A DNA stretch of 64,000 nt from JAHEIJ01 sp040235565 (GCA_040235565.1 JBECLA010000043.1:1-64000), one strand, 5' to 3'. Positions 36,444-46,396 are shown, counted from the stretch's first letter. Numbers and translations: made by a program. The notes: generated from the sequence alone by a model not told the origin.

Positions 36444-37397
36444 ATGAAAAACAATAACTTAGCCAGCCGGTTGTTGGGGATCACGCTACTCCTTTTCGGC
36501 TTCTCCCCGTCGATCAATGCCAATAATGCCGACTGGATGCTCGTGGAACGCTTCAAGTCGGTGCAAGAGCAAGCCGAAGGCGGCAAGGTTCAGGCCATGT
36601 ATGATCTCGGTCGCATGTATGAACGGGGCCGGGGTACCGCGGTGAATTTCAGCCGTGCTGTCGAGTGGTACCAAAAAGCCAGCTCCGCAGGCAACGCGGC
36701 GGCCAAAGGTCGTCTCGGGATCCTGTATTTCGAGGGGCGAGGCGTCTCGCAAGACCATCAACAGGCCTATCGCCTGCTGAACGAAGCGGCCAAAGCAAAT
36801 ATCCCTGCCGCCCAGTATCAACTGGGGCTGATGTATGAGTGGGGGACCGTCGTCAAGCAGGATAAACAACAGGCCATGAAGTGGTACCAGAAGGCCATGC
36901 AAGGTGGCGACTATCGTGCCAAAGACAAGATCGCACAATTGGTCTCCCAGCAGGACACCAGTCCCCGAAAAGCACCCCGGGCCAAAAAGACCAATATCCT
37001 GCCCACGATATTGAATGCCAAATGGCATGCCGGTACGCGACCCGCCGGGATTCTGCCCTCGGAAATCAGTCAGTGCGAGCCCTTCCAACGTGGCTTGAAG
37101 TGCCACTCGGAACAGCAACGCAGTACCGGGCTGGAAACCATAACCTACAAAACCGAAGCCACTATCAGCGACGTAAACCAGAAATCCTTTACGATCAGTT
37201 ACCACAACACGGTGTTGAAGGTGAGCCCCAAAACACCGGCTGATGCCGCAGACGAAGGAGAAACACCGCCGATCGCCAACAGCATCAAGGTGGGACAAAA
37301 AAGCCCGGAGCATAGACTGGATTGTCAGTTTGAGAATAAAAACCAGATTCGCTGTAACAAGGACCACATCCGCAACTACAGCTTTGTTTCCAAATAG
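36444..37397 (+). CDS. Sel1-repeat periplasmic protein
   Basis: 317 aa. A signal peptide (about 1-26, LLGITLLLFGFSPSINA) is followed by three Sel1-like repeats (about 43-78, 79-114, 115-150), each with the G.M/LY..G.GV...AV.WY..A pattern, and part of a fourth. The C-terminal 130 residues (starting near IGLPTILNAKWH region, about 185) are Cys-containing, beta-rich and unrecognised. Probably a periplasmic scaffold for protein contacts; the partner is unknown. No clear operon partner. Confidence 0.8.
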   Translation: MKNNNLASRLLGITLLLFGFSPSINANNADWMLVERFKSVQEQAEGGKVQAMYDLGRMYERGRGTAVNFSRAVEWYQKASSAGNAAAKGRLGILYFEGRGVSQDHQQAYRLLNEAAKANIPAAQYQLGLMYEWGTVVKQDKQQAMKWYQKAMQGGDYRAKDKIAQLVSQQDTSPRKAPRAKKTNILPTILNAKWHAGTRPAGILPSEISQCEPFQRGLKCHSEQQRSTGLETITYKTEATISDVNQKSFTISYHNTVLKVSPKTPADAADEGETPPIANSIKVGQKSPEHRLDCQFENKNQIRCNKDHIRNYSFVSK

Positions 37398-37504
37398 ACA
37401 GATAGGCACGGCACCGATTTAGCTGGACAACAACAAGCATTTTATCCGGCTTAAACCATTGCTCAGGCTTGTCAGCGGCAAACTGTCACTTAGAATACAG
37501 CTTC

Positions 37505-38188
37505 ATGTCTTCCGTCATCCCCGCCTGCCCACCACAGTCCGAAGCTGACCTGCTGGCTAATGCTGAGAAAATCGCTGGCATGCGGCTTGGCGAACTGGCG
37601 GGGCGACTGGGTTTGAGTGTCCCGGCCTCTTTACTGACCGCCAAAGGCTGGGTCGGGCAGTTAATTGAACAATGCCTGGGGGCCACGGCGGCTTCACTCC
37701 CGGAGCCGGATTTCCAGCACATTGGCGTTGAATTGAAAACCCTGCCGATCAATTCGCAGGGCCAGCCCCAGGAATCCACCTACGTATGTACCGTGCCACT
37801 TGTGGAGAATACCGGGTTGAACTGGGAAACGTCCTGGGTACGCCGCAAACTCCAGCGGGTACTCTGGATCCCGGTCGAGGCCGATGGCTCGCTACCGGTG
37901 GCAGCACGACGTATCGGGATGGCGCTGCTGTGGTCACCCACCCCCCAACAGGAAGCGGTATTACAACAGGATTGGGAAGAGCTGATGGAAATGATCGTTA
38001 CCGGCAAGCTGGAACAAATCTCCGCCCGTCACGGAACCTGGTTACAGATCCGTCCCAAGGCCGCCAATGCCCGTGCGCTGTGTACTGCCTTTGATGAGCA
38101 AGGTGCTCCCACTGAAACCCTGCCGCGCGGCTTTTACCTGCGCCCCGGCTTTACCCGTATCCTCCTGGCGGAGCATTATCAGTCCTAG
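37505..38188 (+). CDS. mutH: DNA mismatch repair endonuclease MutH
   Basis: 227 aa from the ATG at 37505. Nicks the unmethylated strand at hemimethylated GATC when activated by MutS/MutL. The PD-(D/E)xK site is seen as HIGVELKTLPI with an upstream Asp. N-terminal helices MRLGELAGRLGLSVP and the late RPKAANARALC match the family. Its presence implies Dam methylation in the host. The stop codon overlaps the convergent downstream gene's stop in a CTAG. Confidence 0.94.
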   Translation: MSSVIPACPPQSEADLLANAEKIAGMRLGELAGRLGLSVPASLLTAKGWVGQLIEQCLGATAASLPEPDFQHIGVELKTLPINSQGQPQESTYVCTVPLVENTGLNWETSWVRRKLQRVLWIPVEADGSLPVAARRIGMALLWSPTPQQEAVLQQDWEELMEMIVTGKLEQISARHGTWLQIRPKAANARALCTAFDEQGAPTETLPRGFYLRPGFTRILLAEHYQS

Positions 38189-39723
38189 ATCACTTCACCT
38201 GACTTCGCCTGCATGTCCGGCAAGGGCGGCTTCACATCAGGATACAGTACATCCAGCGGAATTGACCGACCGTCCTCCTGCACAATTCGCGCATGGAAGC
38301 GGCATAAAAGACGCGGCTCGCTCACCCCACAGGAATGGGCAATCAAGCCAACTTCATGGTTAAGGTTGTTGGCATAATGCATGACCCGTATGGCTTTGTC
38401 GTCCGGGTTCAGCCCTTTCTGCAAACGTGGATTATGGGTGGTAATACCGGTCGGACAGGTATTCTGATTGCACTGCAAAGCCTGGATACAGCCCAGCGCG
38501 AACATGAAGCCGCGTGCCGTAACCACGAAGTCGGTACCGACACAAAGCGCCCAGGCAATATCTGTCGGGGTAACCAATTTGCCGGAAGCAATTACCCTGA
38601 TGCGTTGACGCAGGCCATACTGATTCAGCTTGTCGACCAGCATGGGCAAACTTTCGCGTAACGGTAACCCGACATCATCCATCAGGGCCATGGGCGCAGC
38701 ACCGGTGCCGCCATCAGCACTATCGAGAGTAATAAAATCCGGAGCGCTCTGTTCACCCCGGCTGAGAATGATTTGACACAGCGTATCCAGCCAGCCATAC
38801 GCACCCAAAACCATTTTAAAACCCACTGGTTTGCCGGTGACCTGTCGCACATGTTGCACCATATCGAGCAGGTCATCGACACTATTAATCTCGGGGTGTC
38901 GATTGGGACTGATCGAGGCTTGATATGGATGAATACCGCGTATGGCGGCGATCTCCTCTGTCACTTTGATAGCAGGAAGGATCCCGCCTTTGCCCGGTTT
39001 GGCGCCCTGACTGAGCTTGATTTCAAACATCCGCACCTGTTCATGGGCAGCAATGTCGCGCAATTTTTCATCACTCAGGGTCCCCGCGAGATCACGCACG
39101 CCATATTTGGCAGTGCCAATCTGAAATACCAGATCGGCCCCACCATCAATATGGTAGGGAGACAACCCGCCTTCCCCGGTGTTCATCCAGCACCCCGCCA
39201 GGTGCGCGCCTCGCGACAACGCCAGTGTTGCGGGACGGGAAATTGCGCCATAACTCATAGCGGAAATATTCACCAATGAATTGGTGGTAAAAGGCTTGTC
39301 ACACGCCGGTCCGATTGTTAATGGTTGAAGTTGTGAGGCATCTTCCTCCAGCGTTGGAAACGGACAATTCACAAATAAAACCGTGCCGGGTGTGGATAAA
39401 TTACGGGTTGAACCAAAGGCGCGGGTATTGTTGAGATTCTTGGCCGCACGATAAACCCAGACACGTTGCGCACGATTGAAAGGTAACTCTTCCCGATCCA
39501 TCGCAAAGAAATACTGCCGGAAGAATTCTCCCAGTTTCTCGAATAAATAACGGAATCTCCCAATGACAGGATAGTTTCGACGAATGGCCTGTTTTGTCTG
39601 ACTGACATCCAGTATATAAGTGATAATGATGACAAGTGCGACGGTGCCAACCACGAAAATAAAAAGTGCCGACATTACTTGCAGACCGGTGTACAACAGC
39701 TCCGGCATATCGCTAAGTTGCAT
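38185..39723 (-). CDS. Glutamate-synthase-like FMN/Fe-S protein, membrane anchored
   Basis: 512 aa from the ATG at 39723, chosen for its strong AAGGAG; an earlier frame start adds 50 unlikely residues. An N-terminal membrane helix (about 12-38) precedes a GltB-type FMN barrel (about 120-480): GGLSPYHIDGGADLVFQIG, KLSQGAKPGKGGILP, TLDSADGGTGAAP, and the 3Fe-4S motif CIQALQCNQNTCPTG. It lacks the glutaminase domain, so it is not a full glutamate synthase. Natural substrate and electron donor are unknown. Confidence 0.88.
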   Translation of the reverse strand: MQLSDMPELLYTGLQVMSALFIFVVGTVALVIIITYILDVSQTKQAIRRNYPVIGRFRYLFEKLGEFFRQYFFAMDREELPFNRAQRVWVYRAAKNLNNTRAFGSTRNLSTPGTVLFVNCPFPTLEEDASQLQPLTIGPACDKPFTTNSLVNISAMSYGAISRPATLALSRGAHLAGCWMNTGEGGLSPYHIDGGADLVFQIGTAKYGVRDLAGTLSDEKLRDIAAHEQVRMFEIKLSQGAKPGKGGILPAIKVTEEIAAIRGIHPYQASISPNRHPEINSVDDLLDMVQHVRQVTGKPVGFKMVLGAYGWLDTLCQIILSRGEQSAPDFITLDSADGGTGAAPMALMDDVGLPLRESLPMLVDKLNQYGLRQRIRVIASGKLVTPTDIAWALCVGTDFVVTARGFMFALGCIQALQCNQNTCPTGITTHNPRLQKGLNPDDKAIRVMHYANNLNHEVGLIAHSCGVSEPRLLCRFHARIVQEDGRSIPLDVLYPDVKPPLPDMQAKSGEVI

Positions 39724-39922
39724 GACCAACTCCTTCCGCTTACCAACAAACCATCGTCCTGTTAATGCCAGGAGAACAGCATTTGTTATTCTATGAATTG
39801 TGAGACAGCGCGCTTGGTAATGTGTTCCAATGATTGCGTCGTGTTGCGTTGAAACAGTTTTGTCCTCAAACAAAATATAGCGGATAATTGCAATTTCTTT
39901 CCCGCTGACTTTTCAACAAACC

Positions 39923-40741
39923 ATGACCGAACAAAGCAAACAGGATGTCGTTACAGTATTTGACCAGGTAGCAGGGCATTACGATAACCCTGCGATGCGG
40001 TTTTTTCCATTCTGCGCTGATCGTCTCATTGCTCACTTGCGTCTGCATCCTGGTGACAAGATCCTCGATGTCGCAACAGGAACCGGTGCCGTTGCTCTGG
40101 CCGCCGCCCAGGCGATTGGTCCCCAGGGACGTGTCCAGGCCATCGATCTGTCAGAGAAGATGTTGCAAACAGCCGTCACCAACCTGCAGCGTTCCGGACT
40201 GACTAATGTCGATTTCCATATTATGGATGCCGAGTCGGTGGAGTTTAAAAGTCGTTATTTTGATTGCGCCACCTGTTCCTTCGGTATCTTTTTCCTGCCG
40301 GACATGCAGGCCGGACTCACCAGCTGGCGCCAGGTATTAAAGCCAGGTGGACGGGTTATGTTTACCAGCTTCACGGCTAACGCGTTTCAACCGCTGGCCG
40401 ACCTGTTTCGCCAACGTATGGAAAGCTTTGGCGTGGTAATTCCGGCAGAGAAATGGATGCGTTTGACTACCGAAGAAGAATGTCTTGCCCTGCTGGAGGC
40501 CGCCGGCTTCGTGAAACCGGAAGTCGTCATGGAACAACTGGGTTATCATCTCAACGGGCCGGAGGATTGGTGGGAAATTATCTATAGCAGTGGTTTCCGA
40601 GGCTATCTGGAAAAACTCGATACCGAACAAGCAGGTCGTTTTCGGGTTGAACACCTGGCAGAAATACAATCCCTCATGGATGACAAGGGCTTATGGCTGA
40701 ATGTAGAAACCCTGTTCAGTACCGGCATACGGCCTGAATAA
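39923..40741 (+). CDS. Class I SAM-dependent methyltransferase (UbiE-like)
   Basis: 272 aa. SAM-binding ILDVATGTGAVALAAAQAIG (about 46-65), acidic post-II strand VQAIDLSEKML, and the motif II region FDCATCSFGIFFLPD. Closest in style to UbiE/COQ5 but with a non-canonical C-terminus (about 150-272), so the substrate is uncertain. No ubiquinone genes adjacent. Confidence 0.85.
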   Translation: MTEQSKQDVVTVFDQVAGHYDNPAMRFFPFCADRLIAHLRLHPGDKILDVATGTGAVALAAAQAIGPQGRVQAIDLSEKMLQTAVTNLQRSGLTNVDFHIMDAESVEFKSRYFDCATCSFGIFFLPDMQAGLTSWRQVLKPGGRVMFTSFTANAFQPLADLFRQRMESFGVVIPAEKWMRLTTEEECLALLEAAGFVKPEVVMEQLGYHLNGPEDWWEIIYSSGFRGYLEKLDTEQAGRFRVEHLAEIQSLMDDKGLWLNVETLFSTGIRPE

Positions 40742-40874
40742 ATACAATGATCGACTGCAAGATAATTCGCGCACCTCTACCCAAATAAAACCAGGCACTG
40801 CTTCACCTGTTTTTCCTTGCGCAACACTCATATAATACAACCGCATCATCAGGCAGTGACCGCAGGAGTATTAT

Positions 40875-41579
40875 ATGAGGGACAATAAACCAGACACGAA
40901 CCTGTTCGGAACAGATTTGGTTGGTACCGAAACCGATCGACAGTCACTGGAAAAACAACTGGCCCTGTATCAACAGCATCTTGCGGAATTACCCGATAGT
41001 GCCAGCGAAGTCGATCGCGCCCGTGTCTTACTTGATATTGCAGAAACCCAATTAGCGCTGGAACACAAGGATGAAGCGTGGAATACCGCACGGGAAACAT
41101 TGGATATCTTTTTACAGGCAGAACACTGGCAGGAGGCCGTGGAATGTTGCAATGTCTTGTTTCAGACCGAGCAACCTGCTTCCCTCGCTGCTTTGGGGCA
41201 AGGTGTATGGTTGGCGGTGACCTTTCCGATACAACCTGACACGACTATTGCCATGCTGCAGCATATCATTGAAGAAACACCCGCCGATTCAGATGGTGCA
41301 GCCGTTGCAGCGATCACCGCGCACTATATTGCTGATATTCGTTCTCCCGAGGAAAAGCATCATAGCCTGACATTCCTCACCCAGAACCTCCTCGGCCAGG
41401 TCGCCAAAAGACATAGCAATGTCAGCACCCAGAGCGAGCTTGATGCCTGGTTGGACAAATTACAGCTCCGGGAGTCACAGGAGTTTCTTCCGCGCCTGGC
41501 CACTGTCATCGATGTACTTGTGCAGGATGACTGGTGGTTTGATCGGGATGAGTTACGGACTAAATTACCAATACATTAA
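40875..41579 (+). CDS. Hypothetical protein with TPR-like helices
   Basis: 234 aa, not recognised. ATG start with GGAG upstream and a TATAAT at 40831-40836 that may be its promoter -10. Acidic, all-helical; residues about 20-100 look like two tetratricopeptide-style helix pairs (ARVLLDIAETQLALEHKDEA, AEHWQEAVECC). No signal or membrane segment, so cytoplasmic. The next gene (DUF2007) starts 86 bp later in the same direction. Confidence 0.65.
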   Translation: MRDNKPDTNLFGTDLVGTETDRQSLEKQLALYQQHLAELPDSASEVDRARVLLDIAETQLALEHKDEAWNTARETLDIFLQAEHWQEAVECCNVLFQTEQPASLAALGQGVWLAVTFPIQPDTTIAMLQHIIEETPADSDGAAVAAITAHYIADIRSPEEKHHSLTFLTQNLLGQVAKRHSNVSTQSELDAWLDKLQLRESQEFLPRLATVIDVLVQDDWWFDRDELRTKLPIH

Positions 41580-41664
41580 TTTTTCCAATGGTCAGCTACT
41601 GTTCCAGATCACCGGTCTGGACGATCACAATGTAGCGCAACAGTCAAATACCTTCACTGTTTCC

Positions 41665-41985
41665 ATGTTCAAACTCTATGACGCCAGTAATCTTACCGAA
41701 GCCCATCTGCTTCTCGACCTGTTAACCCAGGCAGGTATCGAGGCAAAAATCCTTAATGCTTTCGCCCAGGGTGCATCTGGTGAAATCCCGTTTGGACAGG
41801 CCTATCCCGAAATCTGGTTAGAGGATGAAAATGACCTGGCGCGCGCCCGCGCCATCATTCACGAATATGAAACAACTCCGGTTACAACCGATTGGATTTT
41901 TTGTCGACGATGTGGAGAACGTAATCCCGCCAACTTTGAACTGTGCTGGCACTGTGGCAATGAACTTAACCCAGCGAATGAATAA
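41665..41985 (+). CDS. DUF2007 domain protein with zinc ribbon
   Basis: 106 aa from the ATG at 41665; the longer open frame overlaps the gene before it. Residues 1-65 are a DUF2007 (putative signal-transducing) domain starting MFKLYDASNLTEAHLLLDLL. Residues about 78-100 are a zinc ribbon CRRCGERNPANFELCWHCGN. Small regulatory or adaptor protein; function not known. Confidence 0.85.
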   Translation: MFKLYDASNLTEAHLLLDLLTQAGIEAKILNAFAQGASGEIPFGQAYPEIWLEDENDLARARAIIHEYETTPVTTDWIFCRRCGERNPANFELCWHCGNELNPANE

Positions 41986-42072
41986 CGATGCGTCGCAGGA
42001 CCAAATCGCGACAGGCGCAACAGGTTAATGGGTTATTCAAGTGATATGCCAATAAACACCGGAAGGTGACAC

Positions 42073-43578
42073 CTAGCTGTTGTTACCTTTATTCGCCACC
42101 GGCGTAAACTTTACCGGTTTGTTTTCCAGTGCGATTCCATATTTGACTTCAATCCGGTTGCGTCCCAGGCGTTTTGCGGTATACAGGGCATCATCAGCTC
42201 GCTGAATCAGGGTGGCTGGTGTATCACCGTTTACATACATGGTCATACCGGCTGAGAACGTGGGCGTATCAATCACATCATCATCATGCACACAACGGGT
42301 TTCTGCCACGACCCGACGTACCTTGTTTAATGCTGCCTGGGCACCATGTTCATCAGTATTGGGTAACAACACCGCAAACTCTTCACCCCCATAGCGGGCG
42401 ACCATGTCATGTTGCCGGAATACAGTGAGAATATCATTGGCATAGGTGCGCAGGACAGTATCACCACCGGCATGGCCAAAGCGATCATTAATGGTTTTGA
42501 AGTTATCCAGATCAAGCATTACCAGGGCGAGACGGAAACCATATCGTTTGGTGCGACCTACTTCATCTTCCAGCCTGCGCATGAACGCGCGCCGGTTTGG
42601 CAATTCAGTCAGTTCGTCAGTCATACTCAGCATTCTGACGCGTGCCAGCTCGTCACTCAGCTTGCGACTGTCGGTCTCAATCATGCGTAGATAACTTTTT
42701 GTCTCACTCAGCCTGTCGATCAGGGCGTGATGAGTCTGAGACAGAGAGGAGACATCTTCCAGCAAACATTTTCGCAGTACTTGTATGTCCTGCATGTTTT
42801 CTGCTTCTTGCAGACCATTACTGACACTATCCAGCATGCTGCCGAACTGCCTGTTTTCCTCAATCGTTTCCTGAATACGTTGGGCGAGCATTTGCTGAAC
42901 CTTTTCAGCGTTTTGTTGCTGGGTATTCAGGTAACGACGATAAGTGGAGGCAAGTTTTTCCTCCACGTCCTGCTGCTCATTGGAAGGCAGAACCTCTTTC
43001 TGCTGCGTTTCCGACACTTCCGGTTCTATTTCATAATCCTGCACTGACTGTTCAGTGTGAAGTTCGCTTTCATACTCATCCCAGGATTGACGCGCCTGCG
43101 GCGTGAGTTGTTCTTCACCTGGAGCTTGTTCACCGGCATAGTATGCCAATAGTGGTTGAATGGCATTTTGTAGTACTTTCTCGTCATAATTTTGCAGCCG
43201 TTCGCTGTGCAAGGTATACATGTCGATGTAGCGACGCAGGGATTTGAGTTCCGCAAGCGCAAGCGGGGTTTTCAGCTGTTTCTGAATCAGGCGGGTTTGC
43301 ACATACAAAGGAGTATCAGGTTTGAGATGCCGGGAATAGGCATCAAGCAGACTGGACAGCCAGAATCGAAATACCTGCTCACGCTCCGCATGATCCTGTT
43401 CCGATTCCTTGAGGATGCGTTCAACCTGTTGGTAAACGATGGCGCCCGCACGACTGGCATTCAACTCATCCAGAAGGAGCAGAATTCGTCGAGCGGAGAC
43501 AGAAATAGACGGATCAGTTATTTTTTCTTCTGCCGTATGCTGAAGCTGCGTTGATTCATTTGAGTCAGGGACTTCCAC
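42073..43578 (-). CDS. Cytoplasmic diguanylate cyclase with long helical N-terminus
   Basis: 501 aa if translated from the GTG at 43578, which is 7 nt after GGAGG; a GTG at 43581 and a TTG at 43602 are alternatives. Residues 1-300 are helical and coiled-coil without a named sensor. The GGDEF domain (about 330-490) has ARYGGEEFAVLLPN and an intact inhibitory RxxD (RQHD) five residues before it, so product feedback is expected. No membrane segment. Third c-di-GMP protein in the window. Confidence 0.88.
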   Translation of the reverse strand: MEVPDSNESTQLQHTAEEKITDPSISVSARRILLLLDELNASRAGAIVYQQVERILKESEQDHAEREQVFRFWLSSLLDAYSRHLKPDTPLYVQTRLIQKQLKTPLALAELKSLRRYIDMYTLHSERLQNYDEKVLQNAIQPLLAYYAGEQAPGEEQLTPQARQSWDEYESELHTEQSVQDYEIEPEVSETQQKEVLPSNEQQDVEEKLASTYRRYLNTQQQNAEKVQQMLAQRIQETIEENRQFGSMLDSVSNGLQEAENMQDIQVLRKCLLEDVSSLSQTHHALIDRLSETKSYLRMIETDSRKLSDELARVRMLSMTDELTELPNRRAFMRRLEDEVGRTKRYGFRLALVMLDLDNFKTINDRFGHAGGDTVLRTYANDILTVFRQHDMVARYGGEEFAVLLPNTDEHGAQAALNKVRRVVAETRCVHDDDVIDTPTFSAGMTMYVNGDTPATLIQRADDALYTAKRLGRNRIEVKYGIALENKPVKFTPVANKGNNS

Positions 43579-43776
43579 CACCCGCTCCTCCCCCACGAGC
43601 AAGACCAGATATCAAATCCCTGCTACTTCTTTTGTGAAGCGATTTTTTTGTTTCGCCACAGGGATAAGATTTTCACCATTTCCCCTTTAGGGCAGTCAAT
43701 TCCACAAACATCCTGTTCGGGCTGATTACCGGGGAACCATGACCTAATACTACAATACCTTTTCCCAGGGCGAACT

Positions 43777-43947
43777 ATGACATTCGTTTGTGTCTATGCT
43801 GATGGGGGTGACCAGCAGCTAAACCCCTGGATTATCAATGAAATTATCGCATCCCGCTGGAACTGGCAAGCAGATTTTCTACGTGTAGCTATAAGTGGTT
43901 TGAAATTTCAGATGGCCGGTATGATTAACAACAACTTAACTCATTAA
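43777..43947 (+). CDS. Possible small open reading frame
   Basis: 56 codons from an ATG with AGGG 6 nt upstream, giving MTFVCVYADGGDQQLNPWII and ending NNNLTH. No family is recognised and there is no signal or membrane segment. It lies alone in the 610-bp gap between the GGDEF gene and DUF502. Weakly supported. Confidence 0.25.
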   Translation: MTFVCVYADGGDQQLNPWIINEIIASRWNWQADFLRVAISGLKFQMAGMINNNLTH

Positions 43948-44083
43948 ACTAGAAATTTGGTTAAAATGATGTCATTGCATGCAGGATGGAACAGACATAT
44001 GTTTTAATCGCATCTTGGCAAAAAAACTGTGGACGTAAAAAGAAATCCTTCGCTGCATCAATATGGTGAAAGGCGCATATTAA

Positions 44084-44162
44084 CAAGGCAATGGGTTGCA
44101 AATTGCCTTGCGTAAGTGGCACCCGGACTCACACTGGAGTCAGGGTAGCGGGCATTGAGCCC
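44084..44162 (+). promoter_or_regulatory. Three consecutive stem-loops in the DUF502 leader
   Basis: Stem 1: CAAGGCAAT/ATTGCCTTG (44084-44092, 44102-44110). Stem 2: GACTC/GAGTC (44126-44130, 44137-44141). Stem 3: GGGC/GCCC (44150-44153, 44159-44162). The DUF502 start codon is at 44213. Possibly a structured 5' leader or a small RNA. I see no match to a known riboswitch. Confidence 0.4.
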
Positions 44163-44212
44163 AGAACACCAACAACTGTTCAATATTAAAACATTCTGAT
44201 ATTAATACCCAC

Positions 44213-44866
44213 ATGAGAAATGTCCAACGTTATCTGCTGACCGGTGTCTTATCGATTGTTCCCCTCTGGATCACCTGGCTGGTTTTCAAGTTCTTCTTTT
44301 TACAGCTCTCGAACCTGGGACTACCCTGGGCCATTGCTGTCTCTACCGCACTAAAAGAACACAGCCCGACACTTGCCGAGTGGCTGGTCGCTCCATGGTT
44401 CCAATCGATTCTCGCCATACTACTCACGCTGTTTGCACTGTATCTGCTCGGCTGGATTGCTTCCAAGGTCATTGGCCAGCGCTTGCTGAGTTTGTTTGAT
44501 CGACTGATGCATCACATCCCGGTTGTTCAGACTATTTATGGAGCGGTCAGCAAGCTGATAGGCGTGTTAAAAAGTAAACCGGAGAATGTGCAGCGCGTGG
44601 TACTGATTGCGTTCCCCAACCCGAACATGCGTACCGTCGGCTTTGTGACCAAGGTATTGGAAGACGACAAGACCGGCGAACAACTGGCAGCGGTCTATGT
44701 GCCGACCACACCTAATCCGACCTCAGGTTACATGGAAATCGTCCCCCTGGCAGATTTGATCTCCACTGACTGGAGCATGGACGAGGCGATGACCTTTATC
44801 CTTTCCGCCGGTGCCGTCGCACCCGATCGGATCAGCTACAGCGAATCCGTCACAAGCGGCGACTAG
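44213..44866 (+). CDS. DUF502 family membrane protein
   Basis: 217 aa. Begins RNVQRYLLTGVLSIVPLWIT, the family signature, with two membrane helices (about 8-30 and 64-88), then a soluble domain (about 95-205) with RVVLIAFPNPNMRTVGFVTK and VPTTPNPTSGYM. Function unknown; a family member of this type is common in Gammaproteobacteria. Its stop overlaps the convergent yqjG-like stop in CTAG. Confidence 0.9.
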   Translation: MRNVQRYLLTGVLSIVPLWITWLVFKFFFLQLSNLGLPWAIAVSTALKEHSPTLAEWLVAPWFQSILAILLTLFALYLLGWIASKVIGQRLLSLFDRLMHHIPVVQTIYGAVSKLIGVLKSKPENVQRVVLIAFPNPNMRTVGFVTKVLEDDKTGEQLAAVYVPTTPNPTSGYMEIVPLADLISTDWSMDEAMTFILSAGAVAPDRISYSESVTSGD

Positions 44867-45843
44867 CTGGCAGCCGGCAAGCGGTCGCGATTATGCGCGG
44901 CCTCGAAATCCAGCTCCGGGCCCCTGGGGACAATTCGGGTGGGATTAATGTCGGTATGGCTGTAGTAATAATGTTGTTTGATGTGTGTCAGATTGACTGT
45001 CTCCGCAATACCCGGCGTTTGATACAGCTCACGCACATAATTTGACAGGTTGGGATAGTCGGCAATACGGCGCAGATTACACTTGAAGTGACCAACATAC
45101 ACCGCATCAAACCGGATCAACGTGACAAATAATCGCCAATCGGCTTCCGTGATCTGCCCACCCACCAGATAACGTTGTCCCGCCAGAAGGGATTCAAGTT
45201 CATCCAACGCCGCAAACAGGGCATCAAATGCCTGTTCATAAGCACCCTGCGCTCGCGCAAACCCAACCCGATAGACCCCATTGTTGATGTTGTCATATAC
45301 CAGCTCGTTTACCGCATCGATCTCTGCCCGTAATGATTGCGGATACAGATCCACACTGGCATCACCCCAGTTATCAAATGCCTGATTGAACATGCGAATA
45401 ATTTCCGACGATTCGTTATTGACGATGGTGCGCCGCTGTTTGTCCCACAAAACAGGCACCGTCACGATGCCGCTGTAATCAGGCCGGGCCTGGCGATAGG
45501 CCTGATACAGGTAGTGATGACCATAGAGTGAATCGCCGGTAGCACCGGGATAATCACGGAAATTCCAGCTCTCGGGTCCCATATGAGGATGCACCACATC
45601 CACGCTGATGATGTTCTGTAATTTTTTTAATTGCCGAAAAATCAGTGTGCGATGTGCCCACGGACAGGCATAGGATACATATAAATGGTATCGACCCGGT
45701 TCGGCCTTGAATCCGCCTTCGCCGCTGGGACCGGGTTCGCCCGTCGGTGTAATCCAGTTACGAAACTGTGAGTCCTGGCGAATAAACTCCCCCGTGGCGG
45801 TTTCAGCCGCATACCCGTTATCCTGTAACTTTCCTAAACTCAT
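44863..45843 (-). CDS. Glutathionyl-hydroquinone reductase (YqjG/ECM4-type GST)
   Basis: 326 aa. Xi-class glutathione transferase that reduces glutathionyl-hydroquinones. The active-site motif YACPWAHRTLIFRQLK carries the nucleophilic Cys, and VNNESSEIIRMFN is characteristic. The C-terminal helical domain is complete. Downstream of doxX in the same direction and divergent from a LysR regulator, which suggests a redox or quinone stress module. Confidence 0.92.
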   Translation of the reverse strand: MSLGKLQDNGYAAETATGEFIRQDSQFRNWITPTGEPGPSGEGGFKAEPGRYHLYVSYACPWAHRTLIFRQLKKLQNIISVDVVHPHMGPESWNFRDYPGATGDSLYGHHYLYQAYRQARPDYSGIVTVPVLWDKQRRTIVNNESSEIIRMFNQAFDNWGDASVDLYPQSLRAEIDAVNELVYDNINNGVYRVGFARAQGAYEQAFDALFAALDELESLLAGQRYLVGGQITEADWRLFVTLIRFDAVYVGHFKCNLRRIADYPNLSNYVRELYQTPGIAETVNLTHIKQHYYYSHTDINPTRIVPRGPELDFEAAHNRDRLPAAS

Positions 45844-45908
45844 CTGTCTCTCCTCTGTAGCTGCGCGGCACAGATGCCAGCCCTGGGCCGCGTCATAGCA
45901 GAGATCAT

Positions 45909-46286
45909 TCAGGCTTTCTGCCGGTTATCCAGGCTAACAGCGCCCGCACCGTTTGCCGCCAGCACCAGCAAGCCACCGGCCATGGCCCAGTTTTTCATGA
46001 ACAGGATCATCTGTATCTGATCAGCCAGATTACTGTGAAAAATCAGCGCCGAGGCAATGCTGAACAGGGCCAGCGCATAGGCTGCCAGCCGCGTTTGCCA
46101 GCCGGCGATCAGCGCCAGTGCCCCGCCAATCTCCAGCAAAATCACCAGGGGCAGCAATACCCCGGGCACGCCCATGGCTTCCATGTAGCCCTGCGTGCCA
46201 CCATAACCGCTGATTTTATTGATACCGGCGAGTAAAAAAATGTGCGCCAACAGCACGCGACCGGCAAGGTTTACCAATTTTTCCAT
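45909..46286 (-). CDS. DoxX family membrane protein
   Basis: 125 aa with four hydrophobic segments, starting MEKLVNLAGRVLLAHIFLLA, then GVLLPLVILLEIGGALALIAGW. DoxX-like proteins are small inner-membrane proteins often paired with redox enzymes. It comes first in the doxX-yqjG pair (65 bp apart) and faces the LysR gene across a 110-bp gap. Confidence 0.9.
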   Translation of the reverse strand: MEKLVNLAGRVLLAHIFLLAGINKISGYGGTQGYMEAMGVPGVLLPLVILLEIGGALALIAGWQTRLAAYALALFSIASALIFHSNLADQIQMILFMKNWAMAGGLLVLAANGAGAVSLDNRQKA

Positions 46287-46396
46287 GAGTATGTCCTCTG
46301 TCTGTTTCGAGATGGCTCCAGTATTAACACTATTTTTATGATAAAAAAGCGGAATTATTTGCTATTAACTATCTAATATTTTGATATATTTACTGC

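Noticed and set aside
44084..44162. c-di-GMP (GEMM) riboswitch
   Set aside because: Only a short GGTAGCGGG resemblance; the conserved core around it is missing.
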